Assembly: GCF_000019725.1 (NCBI RefSeq)
Contig: NC_010505.1
Coordinates: forward strand, 3,953,001-4,017,000
Length of the DNA stretch: 64,000 bases
Origin: Methylobacterium radiotolerans JCM 2831
Lineage (GTDB): Bacteria; Pseudomonadota; Alphaproteobacteria; Rhizobiales; Beijerinckiaceae
Direction: 5' to 3'
Positions 1 through 7,474 of the stretch are shown here, one piece after another. The notes under the pieces are model-generated. The model had not been told where the DNA came from. It worked only from the letters and a program-made list of their open reading frames with translations, and ran no database searches. Position 1 is the stretch's first letter. The number at the start of each line of letters is the position of its first letter. The translations under genes were made by a program, and so were the position numbers.

Positions 1-416
1 CCGGCTGGCTGCGCGCCCATCCCGAGACCGCCAAGCGCCTGATCCGCGCCAACGCCTCCTACATCTTCTTCCGCCTCGCCCCGGTCGCCGACCCGGCCCT
101 CGGGCCGCCGGGCGCCGCGAACGCCCCGCTCAGTCCGGGCCGCAGCCTGGCGGTGGATTCGACCCTCTGGCGCTACGGCCTGCCGTTCTGGCTCGCGGGC
201 CCGCTCCCCGCGGAGGCGGGGGCCGGCGCGCCGGACGCGGCCGGGCGCCTCGTCGTCGCCGCCGATACCGGCTCGGCGATCGTCGGCCCCGCCCGCGGCG
301 ACCTCTTCGTCGGCACCGGTCCGGAGGCCGGGGCGGTCGCCGGAAACCTCCGCGACGCCGTGGGTTTCGTGGTCCTGCTGCCGCGTCGCGGCGGTGCATC
401 CGGAGCCGCGCCGTGA
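1..416 (+). CDS. mltA: MltA, membrane-bound lytic murein transglycosylase A (3' part)
   Basis: The open frame enters from the left edge (first full codon at position 3) and gives the last 137 residues. They match the MltA C-terminal 3D domain: NASYIFFR, then SPGRSLAVD, then the aspartate motif ADTGSAIVGPARGDLFVG, which in the family supplies the catalytic Asp. MltA cleaves peptidoglycan to 1,6-anhydromuropeptides in the periplasm. The N-terminus with its signal is outside the window. Its TGA overlaps the GTG start of the next gene, so the two are probably translated from one message. Only the domain end is visible, but the motif is diagnostic. Confidence 0.9.
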   Translation, partial: GWLRAHPETAKRLIRANASYIFFRLAPVADPALGPPGAANAPLSPGRSLAVDSTLWRYGLPFWLAGPLPAEAGAGAPDAAGRLVVAADTGSAIVGPARGDLFVGTGPEAGAVAGNLRDAVGFVVLLPRRGGASGAAP

Positions 417-1048
417 GGGCCTCGCGCCGCGGGCGCCGCCTCACCGCGGGCGAGGCCCGGCTCTGGGACGCGATCGCCAAGCTGGTGACCCCGTTGCCGG
501 GCCGCGCAGCCCCGATGCCCGAAGCGCCTCCGCCAGGGCCGGGCCCGACCGCCACCATGCCGGCTCTCTCGGCTCCGATCCTGAAGCCCAGCGCGCCGCC
601 GGCCGCCAAGACGCCGCGGCCGAAGCATCCGCCGAAGCCGGCGCCCGAGCCGCCGCGCCCGGCCACCGCGCTGCCGTACCAAGCCCCCCCGCAGCGGCAC
701 GCGCCGACCGCGGGGCTGGAGCGGACCGCCAAGCTCGGCCTGCGCCGGGGACGGCTCGCGATCGAGGCGCGGATCGACCTGCACGGGATGGTGCAGGCCG
801 AGGCCCACGCCGCGCTGACGGGATTCCTGCTCCGCGCCCGGGCCGCCGGGCATTCCTACGTGCTGGTCGTCACCGGCAAGGGCGGGCCGGGCTACGCGGA
901 CGCCTTCTCCGAACGGGGCGTGCTCCGCCGCAGCGTGCCGCACTGGCTGCGGGGGCCGGATCTGCGCGGCATCGTCCTCGGCTTCGAGGAGGCTGCCCGC
1001 CACCACGGCGGCGGCGGCGCGCTCTACGTTCGCCTGCGCCGCCGGTAG
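413..1048 (+). CDS. Smr (MutS2 C-terminal) domain protein
   Basis: A 211-residue protein starting at GTG, which overlaps the mltA stop. Residues 1-105 are a basic and proline/alanine-rich linker. Residues about 120-211 form an Smr domain: [15 protein letters not shown], then VVTGKGG and VRLRRR at the C-terminus. In the family the DLHG and TGKG motifs mark a nicking endonuclease fold acting on DNA or on stalled mRNA; the substrate here is unknown. The neighbourhood next to mltA is common in Hyphomicrobiales. I infer a soluble nucleic-acid-binding protein co-expressed with mltA. Confidence 0.88.
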   Translation: MRASRRGRRLTAGEARLWDAIAKLVTPLPGRAAPMPEAPPPGPGPTATMPALSAPILKPSAPPAAKTPRPKHPPKPAPEPPRPATALPYQAPPQRHAPTAGLERTAKLGLRRGRLAIEARIDLHGMVQAEAHAALTGFLLRARAAGHSYVLVVTGKGGPGYADAFSERGVLRRSVPHWLRGPDLRGIVLGFEEAARHHGGGGALYVRLRRR

Positions 1049-1172
1049 GGCGGGCCTCGTCAGGGGCCGCGCGGCAAACCGCGCCGGTTCCGCGCGGTTG
1101 CGGCCCGGGCCGATCCCGCCGATATCCGGGGCCGGCGCACCGGGCGCCGCGCACGCGAAAGCCGCGAGAGAG

Positions 1173-2063
1173 ATGCCGGAGCTTCCCGAGGTCGAGACCG
1201 TGCGGCGGGGATTGGCGCCCGCCCTGGTCGGCGCGCGCTTCAGCCGCGTCACCCTGCGCCGGGCCAACCTGCGCTTCCCCTTCCCCGAGCGCTTCGCCGC
1301 CCGCCTCGAGGGCCGGACCGTCACGGGCCTCGCGCGCCGGGCGAAGTACCTCACCGCCGCGCTCGATTCCGGCGAGACGCTGGTCATGCATCTCGGCATG
1401 AGCGGCCGCTTCGACGTGGCCCTGCCCGACGGCAGCAACCTGTCGCCGGGGGATTTCTACCTCGAGGGCGCCCAGGGCACGCCCAAGCACGACCACGTGG
1501 TGATGGCGATGAGCACCGGCGCCACGGTGACCTACAACGACGCCCGCCGCTTCGGCTTCATGGATCTGGTCCCGAGCGCGGAGCTCGCGGCCTGCCGCCA
1601 CTTCGCCCGGATGGGCGTGGAACCCCTCGACGGACTGACCGGGGCGGTGATCGCGCGGCTCTTCCGGCACAAGATCGCGCCGCTGAAGGCCGCCCTGCTC
1701 GACCAGCGCCTGATCGCGGGCCTCGGCAACATCTACGTGTGCGAGGCGCTGCACCGGGCGCGCCTGCATCCGGAGGCCCCGGCCGGGAGCCTCGCCCGGC
1801 CGGACGGGCGCCCGACGCCCGAGGCCAACGCCCTGGCCAAGGCGATCGTGCAGGTCCTCGAGGAGGCCGTGAAGGCCGGCGGCTCGACCCTGCGCGACTA
1901 CGCCCACACGGACGGCAGCGCGGGCGCCTTCCAGCACGCCTTCCGGGTCTACGACCGGGTCGGCCTGCCCTGCAGCCGGCCGGGATGCGCCGGCGCGATC
2001 ACCCGCATCGTGCAGGCCAACCGCTCGACCTTCTTCTGCGCCACCTGCCAGCCCCCGGGCTGA
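1173..2063 (+). CDS. mutM: Formamidopyrimidine-DNA glycosylase
   Basis: A 296-residue Fpg/MutM that removes 8-oxoguanine and formamidopyrimidines from DNA and nicks the abasic site. The start at 1173 is fixed by the invariant [14 protein letters not shown]: after Met removal Pro is the Schiff-base nucleophile and Glu the general acid. An upstream in-frame start at 1098 would bury that proline, so it was rejected. The C-terminus has the zinc finger as C-x4-C (CSRPGC) and C-x2-C (CATC). A stretch of 124 bp separates it from the smr gene on the same strand. Confidence 0.96.
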   Translation: MPELPEVETVRRGLAPALVGARFSRVTLRRANLRFPFPERFAARLEGRTVTGLARRAKYLTAALDSGETLVMHLGMSGRFDVALPDGSNLSPGDFYLEGAQGTPKHDHVVMAMSTGATVTYNDARRFGFMDLVPSAELAACRHFARMGVEPLDGLTGAVIARLFRHKIAPLKAALLDQRLIAGLGNIYVCEALHRARLHPEAPAGSLARPDGRPTPEANALAKAIVQVLEEAVKAGGSTLRDYAHTDGSAGAFQHAFRVYDRVGLPCSRPGCAGAITRIVQANRSTFFCATCQPPG

Positions 2064-2213
2064 GCGCGCCGGCCGGCGCCTATCGCGCCGCGGAACGGCA
2101 ATTTCGCCACAAACCCGACTAGGGTTAGAGCCCTCGACGTGCGCACCCGGTTGCGGGCAGCCGATCCCGGCCCGCGACGCGTGACGGGTCGCGCGGGCCC
2201 AGACAGGATCCCG

Positions 2214-3629
2214 ATGTTCTTCCGCCGCTCAAAGACGCCCGCGCCCGAGACCACCGCGCAGGATCCGACGGACGAGCCCGCCCTGCCGCAGCGGCTGTCG
2301 CCGCGCTCGCCCGGCGAGGCGATCAAGCCGACGGTTGCGCCCCCGCCGCCGGAGAAGCCCGAGCGCGAGCGGAGCGGGCTCGTGGGCCTGATCAGCGGCG
2401 CCCTCACCTTCGCGGTCGTCATCGCCATCGCGGCGATGATCGGGATCACGCTGTTCCAGCGGCAGGTGCGCGAGCCGGGACCGCTCGCGGCCGACAAGGT
2501 CGTGGTCATCCCGACCCACAGCGGAACGGCCGAGATCGCCGAGACCCTCAAGCGCGAGGGCGTGATCGACCATACCGGCCTGTTCGAGTTCGCCGCCCGC
2601 TTCGGCGGCCGGCCGGCGCTGCGGGCCGGCGAGTACGTCTTCAAGGCGCACGCGAGCATCTCCGACGCGCTCGACACGATCGCCACGGGCCGGCAGGTCC
2701 AGCACGCCATCACCTTCCCGGAGGGCCTGACCTCCGAGCAGATCGTCAACCGCCTCAACGACAACGACGTGCTCGCCGGCGAGATCAACGAGATTCCCCC
2801 GGAGGGCTCGCTCCTGCCGGACACCTACAAGTTCGAGCGCGGCGCCACCCGGCAGCAGATCGTCAACCTGATGAAGGCCAAGCAGCGCGAGGTCCTGAAC
2901 CAGATCTGGCTGCGGCGCAGCGCCGACGTGCCGGTGCGGACCCCGGCCGAGATGGTCACCCTCGCCTCCATCGTCGAGAAGGAGACCGGCCGCGCCGACG
3001 AGCGGCCCCGGGTGGCCGGCGTCTTCATCAACCGCCTCAACAAGCGGATGAAGCTGCAATCCGATCCCACGATCGTCTACGGGCTCGTGGGCGGGCGCGG
3101 CACCCTCGGCCGCGGCATCCTGCGCTCCGAGATCGACCGGCCGACCCCCTACAACACCTACGTGATCGAGGGCCTGCCGCCGGGCCCGATCGCCAATCCC
3201 GGCCGCGCCGCCCTGGAGGCGGTGGCCAACCCGTCCCGGACCAAGGATCTGTACTTCGTGGCGGACGGCACCGGCGGCCACGCCTTCGCCGATTCCCTCG
3301 AGGCGCACCAGCGCAACGTCGCCCGCTGGCGGGCGGTGGAGAAGAGCCGGCAGGCGCCGCCGGACGCCGTCGACAAGGTCGAGCCGGGCCCCGATCCGGC
3401 GACGCCCGGCCGCGCCTCGGCCTACGCGCCGGGCGGCGCCCCCGCGGGCAACGGGATCAACACCAACGCGGCCTTCGCCCTGGATACCGGCACGCCGGGC
3501 ACGCGCGCCTTCGACGCCTCCGAGGGCACGCGCCTCGATCCGCTCAAGAACCGCACCTACGACCTGGGCTCGCCCAAGACGGTCCCGACCCTGAGCGAGC
3601 CGGCGCCGGCGCCCCGGGGTCGCCGCTAG
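2214..3629 (+). CDS. mltG: Endolytic murein transglycosylase MltG (YceG)
   Basis: A 471-residue inner-membrane enzyme that cleaves nascent glycan strands and limits their length. A proline-rich cytoplasmic region (1-50) is followed by one membrane segment (about residues 58-80, GLISGALTFAVVIAIAAMIG), then the YceG domain with the catalytic-glutamate motif LASIVEKETG and INRLNKRMKLQSDPT. The last 100 residues are a low-complexity tail. ATG at 2214 was preferred to an in-frame GTG at 2139 because MFFRRSK makes a sensible cytoplasmic start, with AGACAGGA just upstream. In alphaproteobacteria mltG normally precedes yicC and gmk; here a convergent PAS gene lies between. Confidence 0.93.
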   Translation: MFFRRSKTPAPETTAQDPTDEPALPQRLSPRSPGEAIKPTVAPPPPEKPERERSGLVGLISGALTFAVVIAIAAMIGITLFQRQVREPGPLAADKVVVIPTHSGTAEIAETLKREGVIDHTGLFEFAARFGGRPALRAGEYVFKAHASISDALDTIATGRQVQHAITFPEGLTSEQIVNRLNDNDVLAGEINEIPPEGSLLPDTYKFERGATRQQIVNLMKAKQREVLNQIWLRRSADVPVRTPAEMVTLASIVEKETGRADERPRVAGVFINRLNKRMKLQSDPTIVYGLVGGRGTLGRGILRSEIDRPTPYNTYVIEGLPPGPIANPGRAALEAVANPSRTKDLYFVADGTGGHAFADSLEAHQRNVARWRAVEKSRQAPPDAVDKVEPGPDPATPGRASAYAPGGAPAGNGINTNAAFALDTGTPGTRAFDASEGTRLDPLKNRTYDLGSPKTVPTLSEPAPAPRGRR

Positions 3630-3636
3630 GGAGCGG

Positions 3637-3663
3637 CGCCGGCCGCGACGCCGTCGCGCCGGC
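3637..3663. terminator. Inverted repeat between convergent mltG and PAS genes
   Basis: In the 35-bp gap between two convergent stops, GCCGGCCGCGACG pairs with CGTCGCGCCGGC (one bulged base). There is no T-run, so this may be a weak bidirectional terminator or a simple G+C palindrome. Confidence 0.35.
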
Positions 3664-3664
3664 C

Positions 3665-4300
3665 TCAGTGCGCCTTCGGATTCCGAGGACGCCGCGCCAC
3701 GTCCGGAGGGCTGCCCGACAGGGAGGCCGCGATCTGGCGTCCCAGCTCATACAGCAGGGCCTCGAGCAGCGGCTGAACCCGAGCCGCCTCGTCGGGCCCG
3801 AGATCGCCGACCATCTCCCACAGGCGCATCGCGTAATCCGCCATCCGCTCGACCGCGGTACCCTGCTCGGCCGGGGCGCCGAGAAAGCCGGCCGGCGGCT
3901 CGAGCGGGCCGTCGATCCGGCTGTCGGTGATGTCGATCACGATGCCGCGGCCGTAGACGTGCCCGTCCGGGCGCCGCTCGAACCGGCCGCGCGCCAGGAC
4001 CCAGCGCACGAGCCCCGGGGCGGGCACGATGCGGTGCTCCCAGGCGAAGAGGCCGCCTTCCTCGCGCACGCGGCGGCGCTCGCTCTGATCCCGGGCGAGA
4101 TCCTCGGGGTGGAAGATCGCGGAGAGCTGCTCCCAGGAGATCCCCTCCGCCGCCTCGGCCTCGCTCAGGCCGAAGATCCGCGCCATCGTCGCATCGCCGC
4201 GCACCCAGCCCTCGTGCGGCGCATCCTCCCAGATGCCGACGCCCAGCGCGGACATCCCGAACGGCTTGAGCGCGGCCCACCCCAATACTGATCGCGGCAT
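3665..4300 (-). CDS. PAS-domain protein, sensory, output unknown
   Basis: A 211-residue protein with one PAS fold over about residues 15-125 (MSALGVGIWEDAP, then HPEDLARDQSERRRV, then RGIVIDITDSR), of the kind that binds small ligands or mediates dimerization. The remaining C-terminal part is helical and has no kinase, cyclase or HTH motif that I recognise. ATG at 4300 was chosen because the frame above it is arginine-rich and reads like non-coding DNA. It is convergent with mltG and divergent from yicC, so it interrupts the usual mltG-yicC-gmk order. It may be a signalling partner for an unlinked kinase; the function is not known. Confidence 0.75.
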   Translation of the reverse strand: MPRSVLGWAALKPFGMSALGVGIWEDAPHEGWVRGDATMARIFGLSEAEAAEGISWEQLSAIFHPEDLARDQSERRRVREEGGLFAWEHRIVPAPGLVRWVLARGRFERRPDGHVYGRGIVIDITDSRIDGPLEPPAGFLGAPAEQGTAVERMADYAMRLWEMVGDLGPDEAARVQPLLEALLYELGRQIAASLSGSPPDVARRPRNPKAH

Positions 4301-4632
4301 GCGCCATCCGAGGTCATGTGCAAACGTGCGAGATTTCGAGCACACCTTCACTGCCAAATGCAACGTCGGCCGCGCGACACGACAGCGGAAACGTGGCGAG
4401 CCCGACCGGGCGATGACGACGGGCGCGCGGCCGCGGTCACGGTCGCGGACAGCCATCCCCGGCCGGGCAAGGATCCCGGCGCGTCCCGGCCGCACCGCCC
4501 TACAGGGCCGAGCCTGCGGTCGCCTTGCACGGGTCGCGCGGTGCCGGTCGCGGCGCGACGGCGGCGACCGGCCTCTTCCCCTCGGAGAGATCCGTGCTAC
4601 AGGCCCCGATCTTCGAGGAGACGGGGGTCGGC
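4301..4632. other. Divergent intergenic region, PAS gene and yicC
   Basis: A stretch of 332 bp between divergent starts. It should hold promoters for both genes, but I see no convincing -35/-10 pair, operator or RNA. Open frames that cross it are arginine/proline-rich and look non-coding. Confidence 0.5.
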
Positions 4633-5508
4633 GTGGCCCAGATCGCGAGCATGACCGGTTTCGCCCGGACGGCGGGCAGTGCCGGACCGGTGCACTGGGC
4701 CTGGGAGGTCCGCAGCGTCAACGGGCGCGGCCTCGACGTGCGCACCCGCGTGCCGGCCGGCTACGACGGGCTCGGCGAGACCGCCCGCACCGCCCTGCAG
4801 AAGACCCTGACCCGCGGACAGTGCCAGCTGACGCTGACCCTCACCAAGCCGGAGACGACCGCGCGGGTGCGGATCAACGAGACGCTCCTGGCGAGCCTCG
4901 CCCAGGCGGTGGCCCGGGTGCCGGTCCCCGAGGGCGTGGCCCCCGCCACGATGGACGGGCTGCTCGGCGTGCGCGGCGTGATCGAGGTCGAGGACGAGGC
5001 GGCCGACACCGACACCCTCGCCCGGGATCTGGCCGCGGGCGTGGTCCAGCTGGTCGCGGATCTCGTCGAGGCCCGCCGCGCCGAGGGGCGCCAGCTCGAG
5101 CAGGTCGTCACCGGCCAGGTCGAGCGGATCGCCGCGCTGACCCAGGCGGCCGAGGAGAATCCGGCCCGCCAGCCCGAGGCCGTGCGGGCGCGCCTGGAGG
5201 CGGCCGTCGCGGCCCTCGGCGGCAGCGGCCTCGACCCGGACCGCCTGCACCAGGAGGCGATGCTGCTCGCCGGCAAGGCGGATGTCCGCGAGGAGCTGGA
5301 CCGGCTCCGCGCCCACGTGGCGAGCGCCCGGGACCTGCTGGCGGCCGGCGGGGCGATCGGCCGGCGGCTGGACTTCCTGGCCCAGGAATTCGGCCGCGAG
5401 GCCAACACCCTGTGCGCCAAGGCCAACGATATCAGCCTGTCGCGGATCGGACTCGACCTGAAGGCCGTGGTCGAGCAGTTCCGCGAGCAGGTGCAGAACA
5501 TCGAGTGA
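4633..5508 (+). CDS. yicC: YicC/YloC family endoribonuclease
   Basis: A 291-residue protein. The family start motif ASMTGFAR follows closely after GTG 4633, and the conserved C-terminus is present ([20 protein letters not shown] and [17 protein letters not shown], the DUF1732 region). Family members are endoribonucleases involved in RNA turnover and stationary-phase fitness. The GTG start was preferred to frames reaching back to 4525 because homologues begin at this point; ATG 4651 is the alternative. It lies 64 bp before gmk on the same strand, the usual pairing. Confidence 0.92.
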   Translation: MAQIASMTGFARTAGSAGPVHWAWEVRSVNGRGLDVRTRVPAGYDGLGETARTALQKTLTRGQCQLTLTLTKPETTARVRINETLLASLAQAVARVPVPEGVAPATMDGLLGVRGVIEVEDEAADTDTLARDLAAGVVQLVADLVEARRAEGRQLEQVVTGQVERIAALTQAAEENPARQPEAVRARLEAAVAALGGSGLDPDRLHQEAMLLAGKADVREELDRLRAHVASARDLLAAGGAIGRRLDFLAQEFGREANTLCAKANDISLSRIGLDLKAVVEQFREQVQNIE

Positions 5509-5572
5509 TGCCGGGCACGATGCCGGATCGGGACGTGAGGATGCGGATGCGAAACGTCGGGGAGCCACGCGC

Positions 5573-6235
5573 ATGACCGAGGCGGCCGGGAACGTCTCCG
5601 ACTCGATCGCGCGGCGCGGGTTGATCCTGATCCTCTCCTCGCCCTCCGGGGCGGGGAAGACCACCCTGACGCGGGCGATCGCGCAGGATCCGAGCTGGGC
5701 GCTCGACCTGTCGATCTCGGTGACCACGCGGGGGCGGCGGCCCTCGGAGATCGACGGGCGGCACTACCACTTCATTGATCGCGAGGCGTTCGACGACCTG
5801 CGCAACCGCGACGACCTGCTCGAATGGGCCGAGGTCCACGGCAACTTCTACGGCACGCCCCGGCGGCCGGTGGAGAAGGTGCTCGGCTCCGGCCGGGACA
5901 TGATCTTCGACATCGACTACCAGGGCACGCGGCAGGTTCGCTCCAAGCTCGCCCAGGACGTGGTGACGGTCTTCATCCTGCCGCCCAGCATGGCCGAGCT
6001 GCGCCAGCGCCTGGAGCGCCGGGCGGAGGATTCCGCCGAGACGATCGAGAAGCGTCTCGCCAACGCCCGGACGGAGATCCAGCGCTGGGTCGAGTACGAC
6101 TACGTCATCGTCAACGACGACCTGCAGAACGCCTTCCGGGCCCTCCAGGGGATCCTGGCGGCCGAGCGTCTCCGGCGGGCGCGCCGCACCGGACTCGCCC
6201 CCTTCGTCGAGGGCCTGCTGGCCGAGACGCCGTGA
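5573..6235 (+). CDS. gmk: Guanylate kinase
   Basis: A 220-residue enzyme converting GMP and ATP to GDP and ADP. The P-loop is [11 protein letters not shown] near residue 22, followed by the GMP-binding segment [19 protein letters not shown] and [11 protein letters not shown], all typical of Gmk. Length is normal. It is downstream of yicC and ends 7 bp from the convergent stop of the next gene. Confidence 0.97.
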   Translation: MTEAAGNVSDSIARRGLILILSSPSGAGKTTLTRAIAQDPSWALDLSISVTTRGRRPSEIDGRHYHFIDREAFDDLRNRDDLLEWAEVHGNFYGTPRRPVEKVLGSGRDMIFDIDYQGTRQVRSKLAQDVVTVFILPPSMAELRQRLERRAEDSAETIEKRLANARTEIQRWVEYDYVIVNDDLQNAFRALQGILAAERLRRARRTGLAPFVEGLLAETP

Positions 6236-6242
6236 TCCGGCC

Positions 6243-6689
6243 CTAGCGACGGATCAGCACGACGCCGCCGATCAGGAGCGCGATCCCGAGGAGGCGCGGC
6301 AGGTCGACGGGCCGCTGCGCGAGGCCGAGCAGGCCGGCGTGGTCGAACAGCACCGAGGCGAGCATCTGGCCCGTGACCAGGAGGGCGAAGAAGGTCGCGG
6401 CGCCGAGCTTCGGGACGAGCAGGATCGCGAGGCCGATGAACACCGCGCCGAACAGGCCGCCGCTCCAGGTCCACCACGGGATCCGCTCCGCCGCGCCGGC
6501 GGTCGGCACCGGGTCGCGCAGGGCGGCGGCGAGGAGCGCCATGCAGGCGAGACCGACCGCGTAGCTGGAGACGCCCGCCCAGGACGCCGAGTCGAGGCCC
6601 GCGCGCAGATTCGCGTTCAGGATCTGCTGCAGGACGAGGCCGGCGCCCGCCAGCACGGCGAGCAGGGCGGAGAGCGCGAAGGCGAGCAT
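6243..6689 (-). CDS. DMT-superfamily membrane protein, YdcZ/DUF606 type
   Basis: A 148-residue, very hydrophobic protein with four or five membrane helices (MLAFALSALLAVLAGAGLVL, then YAVGLACMALLAAAL, GAVFIGLAILLVP, FALLVTGQMLASVLF and LLGIALLIGGVVLI). The pattern, including VTGQMLASVLFDHAGL, matches the half-size DMT (EamA-like) DUF606 family. The substrate is unknown. It lies 191 bp downstream of the heme oxygenase gene on the same strand, so it might be read from the same message, but the gap is long. Confidence 0.85.
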   Translation of the reverse strand: MLAFALSALLAVLAGAGLVLQQILNANLRAGLDSASWAGVSSYAVGLACMALLAAALRDPVPTAGAAERIPWWTWSGGLFGAVFIGLAILLVPKLGAATFFALLVTGQMLASVLFDHAGLLGLAQRPVDLPRLLGIALLIGGVVLIRR

Positions 6690-6880
6690 TGCGGGACGGA
6701 CCTCTCAGTCGGGACGGCGGGCGGCATTGACGCCCGTCCCGGCCGGTGCCGTCAAACGCCGCGCCGGCCCGCGGCCATGCGTTCCGGCATGCCGAGTCCC
6801 GCCCGTCGCGACTTCCGCGGCGTCGCGGCTGATGGTCCATCCGGGGGAGAGCGCGACGCCCTCGGCGGCGCCCGAACGGC

Positions 6881-7474
6881 TCAGGCAGCGGCCGGCAGGT
6901 CCGGGACCGGGCAGAGCCACGCGCGCATCGCCGCGAAGGTCGACACGGCCGCGCCGGTGAGCGCGGCCTCCGCGGCCGGGTCGTCGCCGAACGCGTCCAG
7001 GCGCGCGCGGAAGGCGGCCCACATCGCCCCCGCGGCGGGCCCGTGCGCCCGGTAATAGGCGAGCCCCGCGCCGGAGAATCCGTGCAGGCCGGCGATGTGC
7101 CGGCCGATCAGCTGCCCGCCGAGGGTCGATCCCTCCAGCACGTAGAGCGCGCCCGTGGCGGCGGCCGGCCCGTGGAGAGCTGGAGCGGCCGGCCGCGGGA
7201 GCGCCGCGACCGCGTCCGGACGGAGGCCGAGATGGTCGAGATCGGCCGCGAGGAGCGCGAGACGGCGCCGCGGCGCCAGGAACGGCTCGTCGGCGAGTCC
7301 CGATCCGATGGCCGCCTCCCAGACCGCGTGGAAGCCGTAGAGGCGCCCCAGCAGGTCCCGGTAGCCGTCGAGCGTCGCCACCCGCGCCTGCCAGTCGAGG
7401 GACACCTCCAGCGCCCGGTGGGCCGGATCGGTCGCGGCGCGCAGCCGCGCGTGCAGGCCGTCGCGGGACCTCAC
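6881..7474 (-). CDS. Biliverdin-forming heme oxygenase (BphO-like)
   Basis: A 197-residue protein of the bacterial heme oxygenase family. It has an early histidine in DPAHRALE that fits the proximal heme ligand, and the typical distal segment GALYVLEGSTLGGQLIGRHI. The enzyme opens heme to biliverdin, the chromophore of bacteriophytochromes. The GTG start at 7474 overlaps the TGA of the phytochrome kinase gene (GTGA), so translation is coupled to the photoreceptor. No ferredoxin or dedicated reductase is fused to it. The call rests on the motifs plus the coupling; the electron donor is not evident. Confidence 0.9.
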   Translation of the reverse strand: MRSRDGLHARLRAATDPAHRALEVSLDWQARVATLDGYRDLLGRLYGFHAVWEAAIGSGLADEPFLAPRRRLALLAADLDHLGLRPDAVAALPRPAAPALHGPAAATGALYVLEGSTLGGQLIGRHIAGLHGFSGAGLAYYRAHGPAAGAMWAAFRARLDAFGDDPAAEAALTGAAVSTFAAMRAWLCPVPDLPAAA

